Shown here: piece after piece, positions 18,130 to 27,818 of the stretch
How the letters are laid out: each line of letters begins with the position of its first letter
How positions within the stretch are numbered: position 1 is the stretch's first letter
From: JAEMQF01 sp963775015
GTDB taxonomy: Bacteria > Pseudomonadota > Gammaproteobacteria > Burkholderiales > Burkholderiaceae_C
Assembly: GCA_963775015.1 (NCBI GenBank)
Contig: CAVZHI010000005.1
Location: 1 to 64,000 of the forward strand
Reading direction: 5' to 3'
Length of the DNA stretch: 64,000 nucleotides
Translations under genes and position numbers: made by a program
Notes under the pieces: model-generated
What the model saw: the letters and a program-made list of their open reading frames with translations, nothing else
Database searches by the model: none
Told to the model about the DNA's origin: nothing

Positions 18130-18825
18130 ATGCAATTCGCCCACACCCCCGCCATCTGGCAAGCCTTCCCGGAGTTGGTTGCCGGCGCCATTCACGCCGA
18201 AGCCATCCACGCCCAAGCCTCGGTGCACGCGGCGCTGACACGCTACGTCGACATGGCCAAGGCGCAGCTGCAAGCTGGCGCCGAGTCCGACCTGCCCGCC
18301 ATCCAGGCGTGGCGCCGCGCCTTCGCGCGCATGGGGTTGAAACCCACCCAATACCGCTGCGCGGCGGAGGCGCTGCTGCGGCGGCTGCGCAAGGAGGGCA
18401 ACCTGCCGCCGCTGCACCCGCTGGTGGACCTGTGCAATGCGATGTCGCTCGCCTACGCCATTCCGATTGCGGTGTTCGATTTGGCCCACGTCGCCGGCAA
18501 CCTGCAGGTGCGCCACGCCGGGGGCGATGAAGACTATCTGACCTTCAGCGACGAGCGCGAGCGGCCCGATGCCGGCGAGGTGATCTTCGCCGAAGATGGC
18601 CGCCATGTGCACGCGCGGCGCTGGTGCAACCGGCAGAGTGCGCTGTCGGCGATCCGCCCCGCCACGGCGCGGGTGTTGATCGTCGCCGAGGCGATGCACT
18701 CGAACGCGGCGCACGACGTGCGCGAACTGATAGCAACGCTGACTGCCGAGCTCGGCGCGCTGTGGGGCGCGCCCGTGCGCTCGTCTGCGCTGTTGACGCG
18801 CGACGCGCCGCAGTTTCCCTTCTGA
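18130..18825 (+). CDS. B3/B4 tRNA-binding-domain protein
   Basis: Protein of 231 residues matching the B3/4 domain found in the phenylalanyl-tRNA synthetase beta chain and in stand-alone proteins. Visible blocks are AIQAWRRAFARMGLKPTQYRCAAEALLRR, here read in parts, then PPLHPLVDLCNAMSLAYAIPIA and the hydrolase-like WCNRQSALSAI region. Stand-alone members may edit mischarged tRNA or bind nucleotides; the function is unproven. The ATG at 18130 gives a protein beginning right before the conserved part. Confidence 0.8.
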   Translation: MQFAHTPAIWQAFPELVAGAIHAEAIHAQASVHAALTRYVDMAKAQLQAGAESDLPAIQAWRRAFARMGLKPTQYRCAAEALLRRLRKEGNLPPLHPLVDLCNAMSLAYAIPIAVFDLAHVAGNLQVRHAGGDEDYLTFSDERERPDAGEVIFAEDGRHVHARRWCNRQSALSAIRPATARVLIVAEAMHSNAAHDVRELIATLTAELGALWGAPVRSSALLTRDAPQFPF

Positions 18826-18927
18826 TTCCGCAAGGCGCCGGGCGCGTGCCCGCGCGCATTCCCCGATGCCGCCGCGCCGCGGCAGTGGTAACTTGGGCGC
18901 TTCCCAACCCCACCCGATGGAGATGGC

Positions 18928-19887
18928 ATGAACCGTTCGACCTGGATTGCCGCGATTTTCGTATCCGCGCTGTCATTGCCCGCGCTGGCGCAGAACGTCA
19001 AGGTGACGCCGCTCGGCGGCATCGACGGCGAGTTCTGCCCGCAGGACCGCGCGCTGATCTTCGAAGACCCGAACGGCACGCGCATCCTCTACGACCCGGG
19101 CCGCACCGTCGCCGGTGCCGCCGACCCGCGCCTGGGCAAAATCGACATCCTCCTCGTGAGCCACATGCACGGCGACCATGTCGGCAACGCACACACCAAG
19201 GCGCCGAACTCGGGCTCTTGTGCGGCGCCGGACATGTCGGTCTCGGCGATGCCGGCCTCCAACGCGGTGAACATCGCGATCGCGAAGAAGTCGAAGATCG
19301 TCACCGGCAGCGAGATGCCGCCCTTCTTTGCCGCGAAGCTGCGCGCGAACGGCGGCGACCCGGCCAATTCGATCCTCGCGCGCTTCGGCGGCAGCGTCAC
19401 GATCAGCGGCGTTCGCATCGCGACCGTCGCTGCGTTGCACAGCAACGGCGTCGACCCGGAATACTTCGGCGGCGAACTCGGCAAGGCGATGAAGGAAGCG
19501 GGCCTGGCCGGTGACGTGGGCCTGGCCACCGGCTACGTGCTGCGCTTCAGCAACGGCCTCGTCGCTTACCTTTCGGGCGATACCGGAATCACCGCGGACC
19601 AGGAACTCGTGGTGCGCAACCATTACAACGCCAAGCTCGCGGTGATGAACATCGGCGACGGCTTCACCACCGGCCCGGTCGAGGCCGCGTACGTGATCAA
19701 CGACCTGGTGAAACCGGCGTCGGTGATCGCGTCGCACGCGAACGAAGTCGGCACGGTGGACGGCAAGGTGCGCGCGGGCAGCAAGACCGAAACCTTCGTC
19801 AAGGCGGTGCGGGTGCCGGTGCACATTCCGCTGTCGGGCAAGACGATGGAGTTCGACGCTGCGGGCAAGTGCGCTGCGGGGTGCTGA
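18928..19887 (+). CDS. Secreted metallo-beta-lactamase-fold hydrolase
   Basis: Protein of 319 residues. A signal peptide ends near PALAQ at residue 22. The zinc motif HxHxDH is SHMHGDHVGN near residue 75, a further SGDTGI Asp lies in YLSGDTG, and a late His in IASHANEVG completes a binuclear site of the UlaG-like type. It probably hydrolyses a small ester or lactone in the periplasm. It stands alone between the B3/4 gene and a REPIN-like repeat. Confidence 0.87.
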   Translation: MNRSTWIAAIFVSALSLPALAQNVKVTPLGGIDGEFCPQDRALIFEDPNGTRILYDPGRTVAGAADPRLGKIDILLVSHMHGDHVGNAHTKAPNSGSCAAPDMSVSAMPASNAVNIAIAKKSKIVTGSEMPPFFAAKLRANGGDPANSILARFGGSVTISGVRIATVAALHSNGVDPEYFGGELGKAMKEAGLAGDVGLATGYVLRFSNGLVAYLSGDTGITADQELVVRNHYNAKLAVMNIGDGFTTGPVEAAYVINDLVKPASVIASHANEVGTVDGKVRAGSKTETFVKAVRVPVHIPLSGKTMEFDAAGKCAAGC

Positions 19888-19897
19888 GGTCGGGCTT

Positions 19898-20025
19898 CGT
19901 CATACCGGCGAACCGTCGCCCCGTGTCCGACACGGGGGCCGGCATCCACTCGATGACGCCGCACCTTCGACGAATTGGGTGTTGATCGCGTCCTTCCAGT
20001 GGATCCCGGCGTACGCCGGGATGAC
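19898..20025. repeat. REPIN-like double palindrome R1
   Basis: Two imperfect palindromes face each other: CATACCGGCGAAC...CCGGCATCCACT, and CAGTGGATCCCGGCGTACGC followed by CGGGATGAC. The same composite recurs at 24094-24218 (inverted) and 29834-29958, and a shorter form at 42522-42603 and 45137-45206. Extended similarity reaches about 20058. Two REP units in opposite orientation is the definition of a REPIN. Confidence 0.8.
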
Positions 20026-20101
20026 CGACTGCTTGCGTCGTGCCCTTCGCGCAGCACTGTCCGAATGAGTTGCGCAACCGCGCCGGGAACAAAATGGCGC
20101 C

Positions 20102-20554
20102 ATGCGTGCCGAGCCCCGCGCTGTTGCCGCGATCCTGACGGTGCTGCTGCACCTGCTGATCCTGTTCGCCCTGCTTCGAGTGACCGGTGTCCCTGTCCGT
20201 CCTCCACCGCCACCGGCAGCTGCGCAGGAAATGAGCGCAGACAAACTGCACGGCGCAGGCGAACAACTCGTCAGCGTCGACATTCGCGCCGGCCTGTCGC
20301 TGCTCGGGCGCGTCTGCGCCGGCAGCAGCTACGTCGGCGTCGGCGTGACGGCGACGCCCGACTCGCAACGCATCATTCTGGTCGGTGACGACACTCCCGC
20401 ATCGCGGGCCGGCCTGCAGCACGACGACATCGTGCTGAACCCGGAGATTTGGCAGGAGGCGCGCACCGAGGGGGCGCTGCTTCGGGTCGAGATCTTGCGC
20501 AAGGGCGTGAAGATGGCGCTGTGGGTGTTGGTGGGCAAGATCTGCATCGGGTAG
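20102..20554 (+). CDS. Membrane-anchored PDZ-like small protein
   Basis: Protein of 150 residues. Residues 8-28 (AVAAILTVLLHLLILFALLRV) form one transmembrane segment, followed by a Pro/Ala linker. The C-terminal half (IILVGDDTPASRAGLQHDDIVL then LRVEILRKG) is PDZ-like, as in GspC-type proteins or serine-protease C-domains. No secretion genes are nearby. Probably an inner-membrane protein with its PDZ part in the periplasm. The role is unknown. Confidence 0.65.
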   Translation: MRAEPRAVAAILTVLLHLLILFALLRVTGVPVRPPPPPAAAQEMSADKLHGAGEQLVSVDIRAGLSLLGRVCAGSSYVGVGVTATPDSQRIILVGDDTPASRAGLQHDDIVLNPEIWQEARTEGALLRVEILRKGVKMALWVLVGKICIG

Positions 20555-20604
20555 CGCTGCGAGGTGGCATGCCGCAGTCGCAACGCTGCTGCGCAGAACC
20601 GGGC

Positions 20605-21485
20605 TCAGCGCGGCGGCCCCGGCATCTTGTGCGCCGTGATGTGCGCAGCGATGCAGCGCCAGCGCCCGCCTTGGCGGTGCCAGATGTCGGTGTAGCGGCT
20701 CTCCCCGGTGCGACCATCTTTCAATTCGAAGACGTTGCTCGCATGGATCAGGGCCATATCCCCGAACTGGCGCACCTGCACGCGCCCGACCGGAAAGGAT
20801 TGCATCGACTCGGCAAACGTCGGCAGCGCGAAGTGGGCCAGGGCTGCGGCCCGGTCCTTGTACGAACCGTCGCTGGAGATGACGACGTAGTCGGGTGCGA
20901 GGTGCGCGTCGTACCAGGCGACATCAGACTCGCGGAACGACTTCACGTAGCGCTCGTTCAGTGCCGTCAGCACGGCCTCATCGTCACCCGTCGGATCCTG
21001 CCCTTGCCACGCTGCACAGGGTGGTGCCTGCCCTTCGACCAGCCGGAGCGCGACGCCTTCCCGGAGCAGCGTGTCCTGCGCGCTCACGAGGCGCCAGCCG
21101 GACCCGCCCCAAAGGTAGACATCGGTGTAGCGGACCCGGCTCGCAGCGCTGGCATGTACACGCCGTGCACCAGCGCCAAGGGGCCGAAGAGGCGCACCGG
21201 CTCGTCGTGCACGGTGGCGCCTGGCGCTGCGGCGCGGCTCGACATTTGGGCCATGAAGTCGGCGCGCGACAGCCACGCGCCGTCGCTGCGTGTCGCCAGG
21301 AAGTCGCTGTGAATCAGCGCCTCGAGCAGCGCGCCGGCGGTGCCCGATGCGGAATCGATGCAACGGTGATTGAGGGCGCGCAGCTGCAACTGCGCAACCT
21401 CCGGCGTCGGAGTCGGTGAATCGGATTCGCCCGCGCCGACCAGACCGGCGACGACGAACAGTCCGGGAACTTGCGAGTGGTGCAT
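20605..21485 (-). CDS. Two-domain SnoaL/DUF4440-like protein (frameshift near 21145)
   Basis: About 293 codons. Two NTF2-like domains are recognisable: the first in ALIHSDFLATRSDGAWLSRA and a VRYTDVYLWGGSGWRLVSAQ end, the second in LNERYVKSFRESDVAWYDAH, YVVISSDGSYKDR and RYTDIWHRQGGRWRCIAAHI. The first domain is split by a frame change near 21145. An N-terminal hydrophobic stretch (VPGLFVVAGLVGAGES) may be an export signal. Such proteins are often steroid- or polyketide-handling or of unknown use. Confidence 0.7.
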
Positions 21486-21609
21486 GTGCGCGAGCCCTGC
21501 GTGGAACAAGGCACGAGCTTAGGCGGCGCAGGGCTGCAGCGCTGTCACGTTCCTGCGCAGTTCGCGCGCCATCGACATCGGCTGGGTTCGGATCGAAATG
21601 GCGGCTCGT

Positions 21610-23100
21610 TTACTCGACGATCTTCACCGGTCGTCCCGGCGCAATCGTGCCGCCGCCGTAGACGCCGTTGAGCAGCTTCAGTTGCCGTTCCGCCTGAGCG
21701 CCGAGCTTTGAGCGGCGCGCGAGTTCGGCAAAACCGCCGGCGGGCAGGGGCACGCTGCGCAGCGTCCACGGCTTGGCGGCAACGCGGTCGCTCGCGCTGA
21801 ATCCGCGAAACGACGCGGTCGCTTCGCGCATCACGGCGCGATTGCGCTCCAAAGCCGCCGCGTCGCGCGCGGCGTGGATGAACGCATAGTTGCGCGCGCC
21901 GGGCCCGTTGATCAACGTCACTTCGAGCGGCTGCGTCTGGTTCTGCTCGAGCGTGCGCTGGCCGACGAAGTAGGTCGACTCGAAACCGCCGATCGGATGG
22001 CGCTCGGTGCGCCCCTGGTTCGCCTTGAAGGCGTTGCGCAGGATCTCGTCATGCGTCTTGCCGGCGGCGGGCGGCACCAGCTTCATCAGCAGCGCAGCGT
22101 CGCCTGCCGAGTTGATGATGCGCAGCTCCTCGGGGTTGTTGTCGAAGCTCCAGCCGGCGGGCGCAGTCAGCACCAGGCCGAGCGGCTCGTGGAAGAAGTT
22201 CTGCCCCCGAACCACGCCCTGCTCGCGGCTCTCGCCGTAGGTGACGCCGTCGATCGCCTTCAGGTAGCGCTGCTGGCCTTCTTCGCGCGTGCTGCCTCCA
22301 TAGCCCGCTGCGATTTGCGTGATGGCTTGCAGGCGCGCATCGTTGCTCGGGTGCGACGCGAGCCAGTTGCCGCCCTCGGGCACCTTGCGGCCTGCGGCGC
22401 GCGCGTTGTCGGCGGCAAAGCGCTCCTGGTCTTTCAACACGCCGATCACGTCGACCATGTGCTTCGCGCTGAATCCCACGCGCGACAGGTACTCGGCGCC
22501 GAGCTGGTCCGCCTGCAGTTCCTGCTCGCGGCTGTAGGAGGCGATCGATCCAGCGGCGATGCCCGTCGAGACCTGGTTCGCCGCCTGCGCAGCGCCCTGC
22601 ACGCCGGTGACGGCTTCGACGAGAACGCCCAGCACGGTGGCCGCCATCACGCCTGCGCCGGCGCGCTGCTGCTTGGTCGCGCGCTGCGCGCCGTGGCGCG
22701 CCGTGACATGGCCGATCTCGTGGCCGATGACGCCGGCCAGATCGGCCTCGCTGTCCAGGTAGGCCATGATGCCGCGCGTCACGTAGACATAACCGCCCGG
22801 CAGCGCAAACGCGTTCACGTCGGCGCTGTCGAGCACGGTGAAGGTCCACTGCAGTTGCGCGCGGTGCGACTGCTTCGCCAGGCGTTGGCCGAGCTCGTTG
22901 ACGTAGGCTTGCAGGGCAGGGTTCGCGAGCGGCCCGCCGAACTCCTTCAGCACCTCCTCGTGTGCCTTCTTGCCCTCGGCGATCTCGGTCGCCTCGTCCA
23001 TGACGCTGCGCTCGGTCTTGCCGCTGACCGGATTCACGACGTTGGTGCCGCAGGCTGCGCTGAGCAGTGCGGCGGCGATGAGAAGACTCGACAAACGCAT
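21610..23100 (-). CDS. M48-family metalloprotease lipoprotein (BepA/LoiP-like)
   Basis: Protein of 496 residues. It has a lipoprotein signal with lipobox LSAAC at residues 13-17, so it is probably anchored in the outer membrane or periplasm. The zinc motif HEIGH near residue 130 is followed by VTARHGAQRATKQQ, and the third ligand Glu lies in SREQELQADQLG. A long C-terminal region includes an amphipathic GWSFDNNPEELRI domain. The ATG at 23098-23100 has AGGAGG in front. The role is likely envelope protein quality control. Confidence 0.9.
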   Translation of the reverse strand: MRLSSLLIAAALLSAACGTNVVNPVSGKTERSVMDEATEIAEGKKAHEEVLKEFGGPLANPALQAYVNELGQRLAKQSHRAQLQWTFTVLDSADVNAFALPGGYVYVTRGIMAYLDSEADLAGVIGHEIGHVTARHGAQRATKQQRAGAGVMAATVLGVLVEAVTGVQGAAQAANQVSTGIAAGSIASYSREQELQADQLGAEYLSRVGFSAKHMVDVIGVLKDQERFAADNARAAGRKVPEGGNWLASHPSNDARLQAITQIAAGYGGSTREEGQQRYLKAIDGVTYGESREQGVVRGQNFFHEPLGLVLTAPAGWSFDNNPEELRIINSAGDAALLMKLVPPAAGKTHDEILRNAFKANQGRTERHPIGGFESTYFVGQRTLEQNQTQPLEVTLINGPGARNYAFIHAARDAAALERNRAVMREATASFRGFSASDRVAAKPWTLRSVPLPAGGFAELARRSKLGAQAERQLKLLNGVYGGGTIAPGRPVKIVE

Positions 23101-23345
23101 GGGGGCTGCCTCCTGATTGGAACGCCTCATCGCGCGGCTTCGCGGCAGCGGACTCGGGCGTTGAAGCGGCGAATCATCGCGCATCTGGTGGAGGTGTGCC
23201 GGCCCGTGAGCGCGACGCGTCCACCTCCCGACCCGGCAATGAATCGCAGCACCACTGCGAAGTGGGGTGTTGCCGAGGACGGCGCAGGTCTGTAAGCGCA
23301 CCGGCGACAATCCGCGCTCCTACAACTGCCGTTCGAGACCCCACC

Positions 23346-24026
23346 ATGCTGAAGTTCTACTACTCGCTCGCGCCGAACCCGATGAAGGTCGCGCTGTTCC
23401 TCGAGGAAGCCGGCCTGCCCTTCGAGGCGATTCCGGTGGACACGCGCAAAGGCGAGCAGCATGCTGCCGCGTTCACGGCGCTGAACCCGAACGCCAAAGT
23501 GCCGGTGATCGTCGACGGCGCGACGACGGTGTTCGACAGCAACGCGATCCTGCTCTACCTGGCGGAGAAGACCGGCCAGTTCCTGCCCACGCCGGCGGAC
23601 CGCGGGCCGATGCTTTCGTGGCTGATGTTCGTCGCCTCGGGTATCGGGCCGTTCACGGGGCAGTGCGTGCACTTCAAGCACTATGCGCCCGAGCCGATTC
23701 CCTACGCGATCAACCGCTACGACTTCGAAGCCTGGCGCCACTGGAAGATCCTGAACGCGCACCTGGCGAATCGGACGTGGATGCTGGGCGACCGCTACTC
23801 CCTGCTCGACATGGCCGTGTGGGGCTGGGCGCGCGCTGTGGCGTTTGCGCTCGGCGCCGAAGCGTGGGAGCAGTTGCCGCACGTGAAGCGCCTCTTCGAC
23901 GCGGTGAACGCTCGCCCTGCCGCGCAACGCGCCGCGGCGTTGAAGGACCGCTACGCCTTCAAGACCGAGATGGACGACGAAGCGCGGCGCGCGATGTTTC
24001 CGCAGAACGAGCGGCTCAAAGGCTAG
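23346..24026 (+). CDS. Glutathione S-transferase
   Basis: Protein of 226 residues. The N-terminal thioredoxin fold (LKFYYSLAPNPMKVALFLEE) has the family's NPNAKVPVIVDG and FDSNAILLYLAEKTG segments; the helical domain contains WMLGDRYSLLDMAVWGWAR. It resembles YfcG/Ure2-like proteins that act as glutathione-dependent disulfide reductases. It is the third GST of the window and ends 68 bases before REPIN R2. Confidence 0.88.
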   Translation: MLKFYYSLAPNPMKVALFLEEAGLPFEAIPVDTRKGEQHAAAFTALNPNAKVPVIVDGATTVFDSNAILLYLAEKTGQFLPTPADRGPMLSWLMFVASGIGPFTGQCVHFKHYAPEPIPYAINRYDFEAWRHWKILNAHLANRTWMLGDRYSLLDMAVWGWARAVAFALGAEAWEQLPHVKRLFDAVNARPAAQRAAALKDRYAFKTEMDDEARRAMFPQNERLKG

Positions 24027-24093
24027 GCGTGACCTGGTTGGCGACAAAGATCAGCATGACAAGGTGCTGAGCGAAGGGCACGACGCAGAAATT

Positions 24094-24218
24094 CGTCATC
24101 CCGGCGAATGCCGGGATCCACTGGAAGGATCGGATCAACAATTCGCCGAGCTTGCGCCTTCAACGAGTGGATACCGGCCCCCGTGTCGGGCACGGGGCGA
24201 CGGTTCGCCGGTATGACG
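24094..24218. repeat. REPIN-like double palindrome R2 (inverted orientation)
   Basis: Reverse-oriented copy of the composite at 29834-29958; similarity extends over about 24039-24235 including a flank reading TTGGCGACAAAGATCAGC. Its right part lies inside the 3' end of the helicase frame, so the last 35 or so residues of that protein are repeat-derived. Confidence 0.8.
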
Positions 24219-26595
24219 AGGGGTATCTGAATCATGTCGCTCGTCAGAACAGAAGGCCTGATGGCTGGCCGCTGAAGCCGCGGCTTGCACTGCGCTCTTG
24301 ATGCGCGGGCCTGCGCCGATCTCGATCCGCCACCAACTCGGCAACAGCCGCAACACCTCGGGCCGGGCGAAGCGGTCGTCGATCAGGTGCACGCTGCCGA
24401 CGTCCGACAGTGTGCGGATGACCCGGCCCGCCGCTTGCACCACTTTGCGCAGGCCCGGGAACAAGTACGTGTAGTCGTAGCCCGCGCCGAACTGCGCATC
24501 GAGGCGGCGCCGCAGTTCCTCGTTGACCGGGTTGAACTGCGGCAGCCCGAGTGTCGCGATGAAAGCGCCGATGAGTCGCGTGCCGGCCAGGTCGACGCCT
24601 TCGGCAAACGAACCCCCAAGAACGGCGAAGCCGACGCCGCGGCCATCGAGCGCAAATCGCGCCATGAAGGCGCCGCGTTGGGTTGGATCCATCTTCCGGC
24701 TTTGTTGCCACACGGGGATGTGCGGGAACAGGCGTTCAAGGCTGCCGCAGGCGCGCTCAAGGTAGTCGAAACTGCTGAAGAACGCGAGGTAGTTGCCCGG
24801 CCGCGCGTGATATTGCGTTGCGATCAGCCCGGCGATCGGCGCGAGCGAATGATGGCGATGCGCATAGCGCGTCGACACGTGGCGCACGATGCGCACCGAG
24901 AGTTGATCAGGCGTGAACGGCGCGGCCACGTCGAGCCACGCAGCGTCGTCCGGCAGACCCAGCGTGTCCGCGTAAAACTGCCACGGCGTCAGCGTCGCCG
25001 AGAACAGCACCGTCGAGCGGAGCTGCAGCCAGGCGCGGCTTGATGAACGGCGCGGGAATCACGTTGCGCACGCACAGCGTCGCGCCTGCACTGTGTGTGC
25101 CACGCGCTGCGGCGGTGGCCTCGTCGAGCGTGACGTCGAAGATCGAATGCGCGCCGAAGCTCTCCAGCAGCCGCGTGAACTGCAGCGCGTCGAAGTAGAA
25201 CTGAAGCAAGTCACTGCTGATCGCCACCGGGTTGTCGGACAGCTGGTCGGAGATGGCCGACGTGACGTCCTGCAGCGCCGAGGTGAGTGACGCGGGCGGG
25301 GCGTCCAGCACGCGATAGACCGTGACCTGGTCTTTCATCGCGCGACGCCAACTTCGGTGCAAGCGGTCCAGCGATCGTTTCAGCGTCGGCGGCGCTGCCG
25401 CGCGAACCTTGCGCAGCTGCGCCAGGCTGAGGCTCGCGCTGTACATGTCGCGCGCACGATCGACCAGGTTGTGCGCTTCGTCGACGAGCACACCGACGCG
25501 CCACGAGTTCATGACGGTCAGGCCATGGAGCAACGCGCTCGCGTCGAAGAAGTGGTTGTAGTCGGCGACGATCACGTCGCACCAGCGCGCCGCTTCCTGG
25601 CCGAGGTAATACGGGCACACCGCGTGCTGCAGTGCGATCTCGCGCAGGGACTGCTGGGTGAGCGTGCCCGCGCCCACCGCCGCCTCGCGCGCCGCCGGCA
25701 GCCGGTCGTAGAAGCCCTTCGCGAGTGGGCACGACTCGCCGTGGCAGACCTTGTCCGGGTGCTCGCACGATTTCTCTTTGGCGACGAGTTCGATCACCCG
25801 AAGCGGCAAGGCCGGGTCGCTGCGCCGGATCGTCTCGATCGCGTCGAACGCCGGTTCGCGGCCCGTGCCCTTGGCGGTGAGAAAAAACACCTTGTCGAGT
25901 TCCTGACCCGGGCACGCCTTGAGCAGCGCAAACAGCGTCGCGATCGTCTTGCCGATTCCCGTGGGCGCCTGCGCGAGCAGGCAGCGCCCGAGCCGCGCCG
26001 CGTTGAAGACCGATTGCGCGAGCGTGCGTTGCCCGGGCCGGAATGACGCGTGCGCAAAGCGCAGCCCCTGCAAAGCGCTGTCGCGCCTTTCGCGATGTTC
26101 CGTCTCCAGGTCGGCCCAACCGATGAAGCGCTCGCAAAGCGCTTCGAAAAACACCTGCAGATCTTGCGCCGTGCAGTGCTGCGTAAGCGGTGGCGCTTCC
26201 TGCTCCCGGCCGACGTCGAAGTAGATCAGCGATACCGTCAATTCGGGCAACCCCAGTTGCCGGCACAACAGCGCCCCATAGACCTTCGCCTGCGCCCAGT
26301 GCAGAGCGCGGTGGTTGGCGGGAATGCGATCGAGGTCGCCCTTGAAGGTCTTGATTTCTTCCAGCACTTGCCGCGCCGGGTCATAACCATCGGCGCGCCC
26401 GCGCACGATGAGGCGGCCATATTCGCCGCTCAAAGCAACTTCGGCGCGGTAGCCCGGGGTGCGCCGAGCAACGACGCTCTGATGCCCGGCAATGCCCTGC
26501 TGCGCACTCGGCGCGGGAGTGAAGCGCAGGTCAAGGTCGCCTACTTTGGCGCAGAACTCGCACAGTGCGCGCACCGCAACGCGGTACTGCGTCAT
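24135..26595 (-). CDS. Rad3/DinG-like helicase with N-terminal nuclease domain (frameshift near 25020)
   Basis: About 820 codons. Residues 1-110 hold a PD-(D/E)XK-like nuclease with the core LEEIKTFKGD. Walker A is APTGIGKTIAT. Four cysteines (SCEHPDKVCHGESC and HAVCPYYL) match an XPD-type iron-sulfur cluster, the Walker B box is VDEAHNLVD, and motif VI is QAAGRVIRTL. The frame breaks near 25020 between the two helicase lobes. The last residues after SHQAF come from REPIN R2. It starts inside the stop of the upstream nuclease-like gene (ATGA). Probable role: 5'-3' helicase/nuclease in DNA repair. Confidence 0.83.
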
Positions 26596-27513
26596 GTTCC
26601 GGGTGGCGCGTCGTCTGGTACTGCACCGGGAACGTCGCCCGGAACATCGCCCGCCGGCCCACCCAGATGCGCCTGCGCTGGGTCGCTGTCGAACTGCTCA
26701 GGGGTGGACTTGGCGAGCGCCATCCACACCGCAAACGGCAGCGTGCACGGCGAGTGGCGCGCCGGGCGCGCGAGTTCGAGTGCGCCGTCTTCGACGGAGC
26801 CGTTCAGAATCCAGACACCGAATTCTTCGGGAATCTCGTGCACCTCGGCAACCTGCGCCGGGAACACGTAGTACGTCTCGCACGACAGCCACTGGTAAGA
26901 CTCGCGCTTGTTTGCATGGCGCAGGTCGGAGAGCAGATCGGCCCGGCTCACCTTGACTTCGTGCACCATCGGCAGCAAGTAGCTTTGAACCGACGTGTTG
27001 CGCAGCGAAAATACGTCGGGCCTCGCGATGCGCCACAACCATTGGCTCGGAGGATTCAGCGCAGCGGCGTCTGCGGTGTCCTCGCCAGCGTCAACCCAGA
27101 GGGCCTCACTCGTTCCTCCGGCGACATCGCTCACCGAAGGAGGTTCGGCGCTGACCTGAGTGCGCAGCGACAGCTCGCGCCAGACGATCCGCCCGCTCTG
27201 CGCCAGTTGCCGCGCCATGCGCTGCGCAAGGCGATCGTGCGCGCTCGACGCGCGCTGCGTGGCCTGCCTCGAAAGCGCGAGCAGGCGAATTCCCAGATCG
27301 GTGAGGCGCAGCGTCTCGTGGCCGCTGTCGGCGATTGAACAGCGAGACCCACGTCGCCGCGAGCAGGTCGATCTCGATCGGATCGCGGCATGGCCAGCCG
27401 CCGGAGCGCCAGATCTTCATCAAGCGCGAGAGATGGGCGCGTGTCGGCGTGACGCTGGGTTCGGCCATCGGATCGGAGGCCGCAGTCCGCGGGTCGTCAG
27501 CGCGAGAGGTCAC
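26592..27513 (-). CDS. PD-(D/E)XK nuclease-like protein, MmcB-like (frameshift near 27330)
   Basis: About 307 codons. The centre reads RPDVFSLRNTSVQSYLLPMV then HEVKVSRADLLSDL, a D...E-V-K active-site pattern like that of MmcB/VRR-type nucleases, followed by SCETYYVFPAQ. The N-terminal part is a helix-turn-helix-like LTDLGIRLLALSRQATQ region. One extra base near 27330 breaks the frame. The C-terminus is a low-complexity GDVPGDVPGAVPDD run. The stop overlaps the helicase start by four bases, so the two products probably act together on damaged DNA. Confidence 0.6.
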
Positions 27514-27516
27514 GCG

Positions 27517-27714
27517 TCAGCCGAGGTCGCTTCGCGTATCGCTCGGAATCCCTTGCCTCAACCATTGCGCCGCGGCCTGCTCCGGTTCGAGCTGTTGCCA
27601 GTGCCTGTCGCAGTGGATTTCCGCGGCCACTTCGTCGCGCTGCTCGCGTTGCAGGCGCGGCCATTGCGCGTGCAGCCGCGCGGAGCAGCGCGCGACCCAT
27701 TCGTTTGCGTCCAT
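27517..27714 (-). CDS. Small hypothetical protein heading the nuclease-helicase operon
   Basis: Protein of 65 residues starting MDANEWVARCSARLHAQWPR and ending in a Gln/Arg-rich helical stretch. I do not recognise a family. It ends 3 bases before the start of the MmcB-like gene and runs the same way, so it is probably the first gene of that operon. The 100 bases upstream are AT-richer than the rest, fitting a promoter. Confidence 0.55.
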   Translation of the reverse strand: MDANEWVARCSARLHAQWPRLQREQRDEVAAEIHCDRHWQQLEPEQAAAQWLRQGIPSDTRSDLG

Positions 27715-27818
27715 GCCAATTTCTCTCGTCGAATTCAGGGCTGTACGGAAACCCAGTATAGTGACTTGGATTCGACATGCAAGGGCCAAACCACCGCTGG
27801 CCTTGCGGACGCGCTCTT

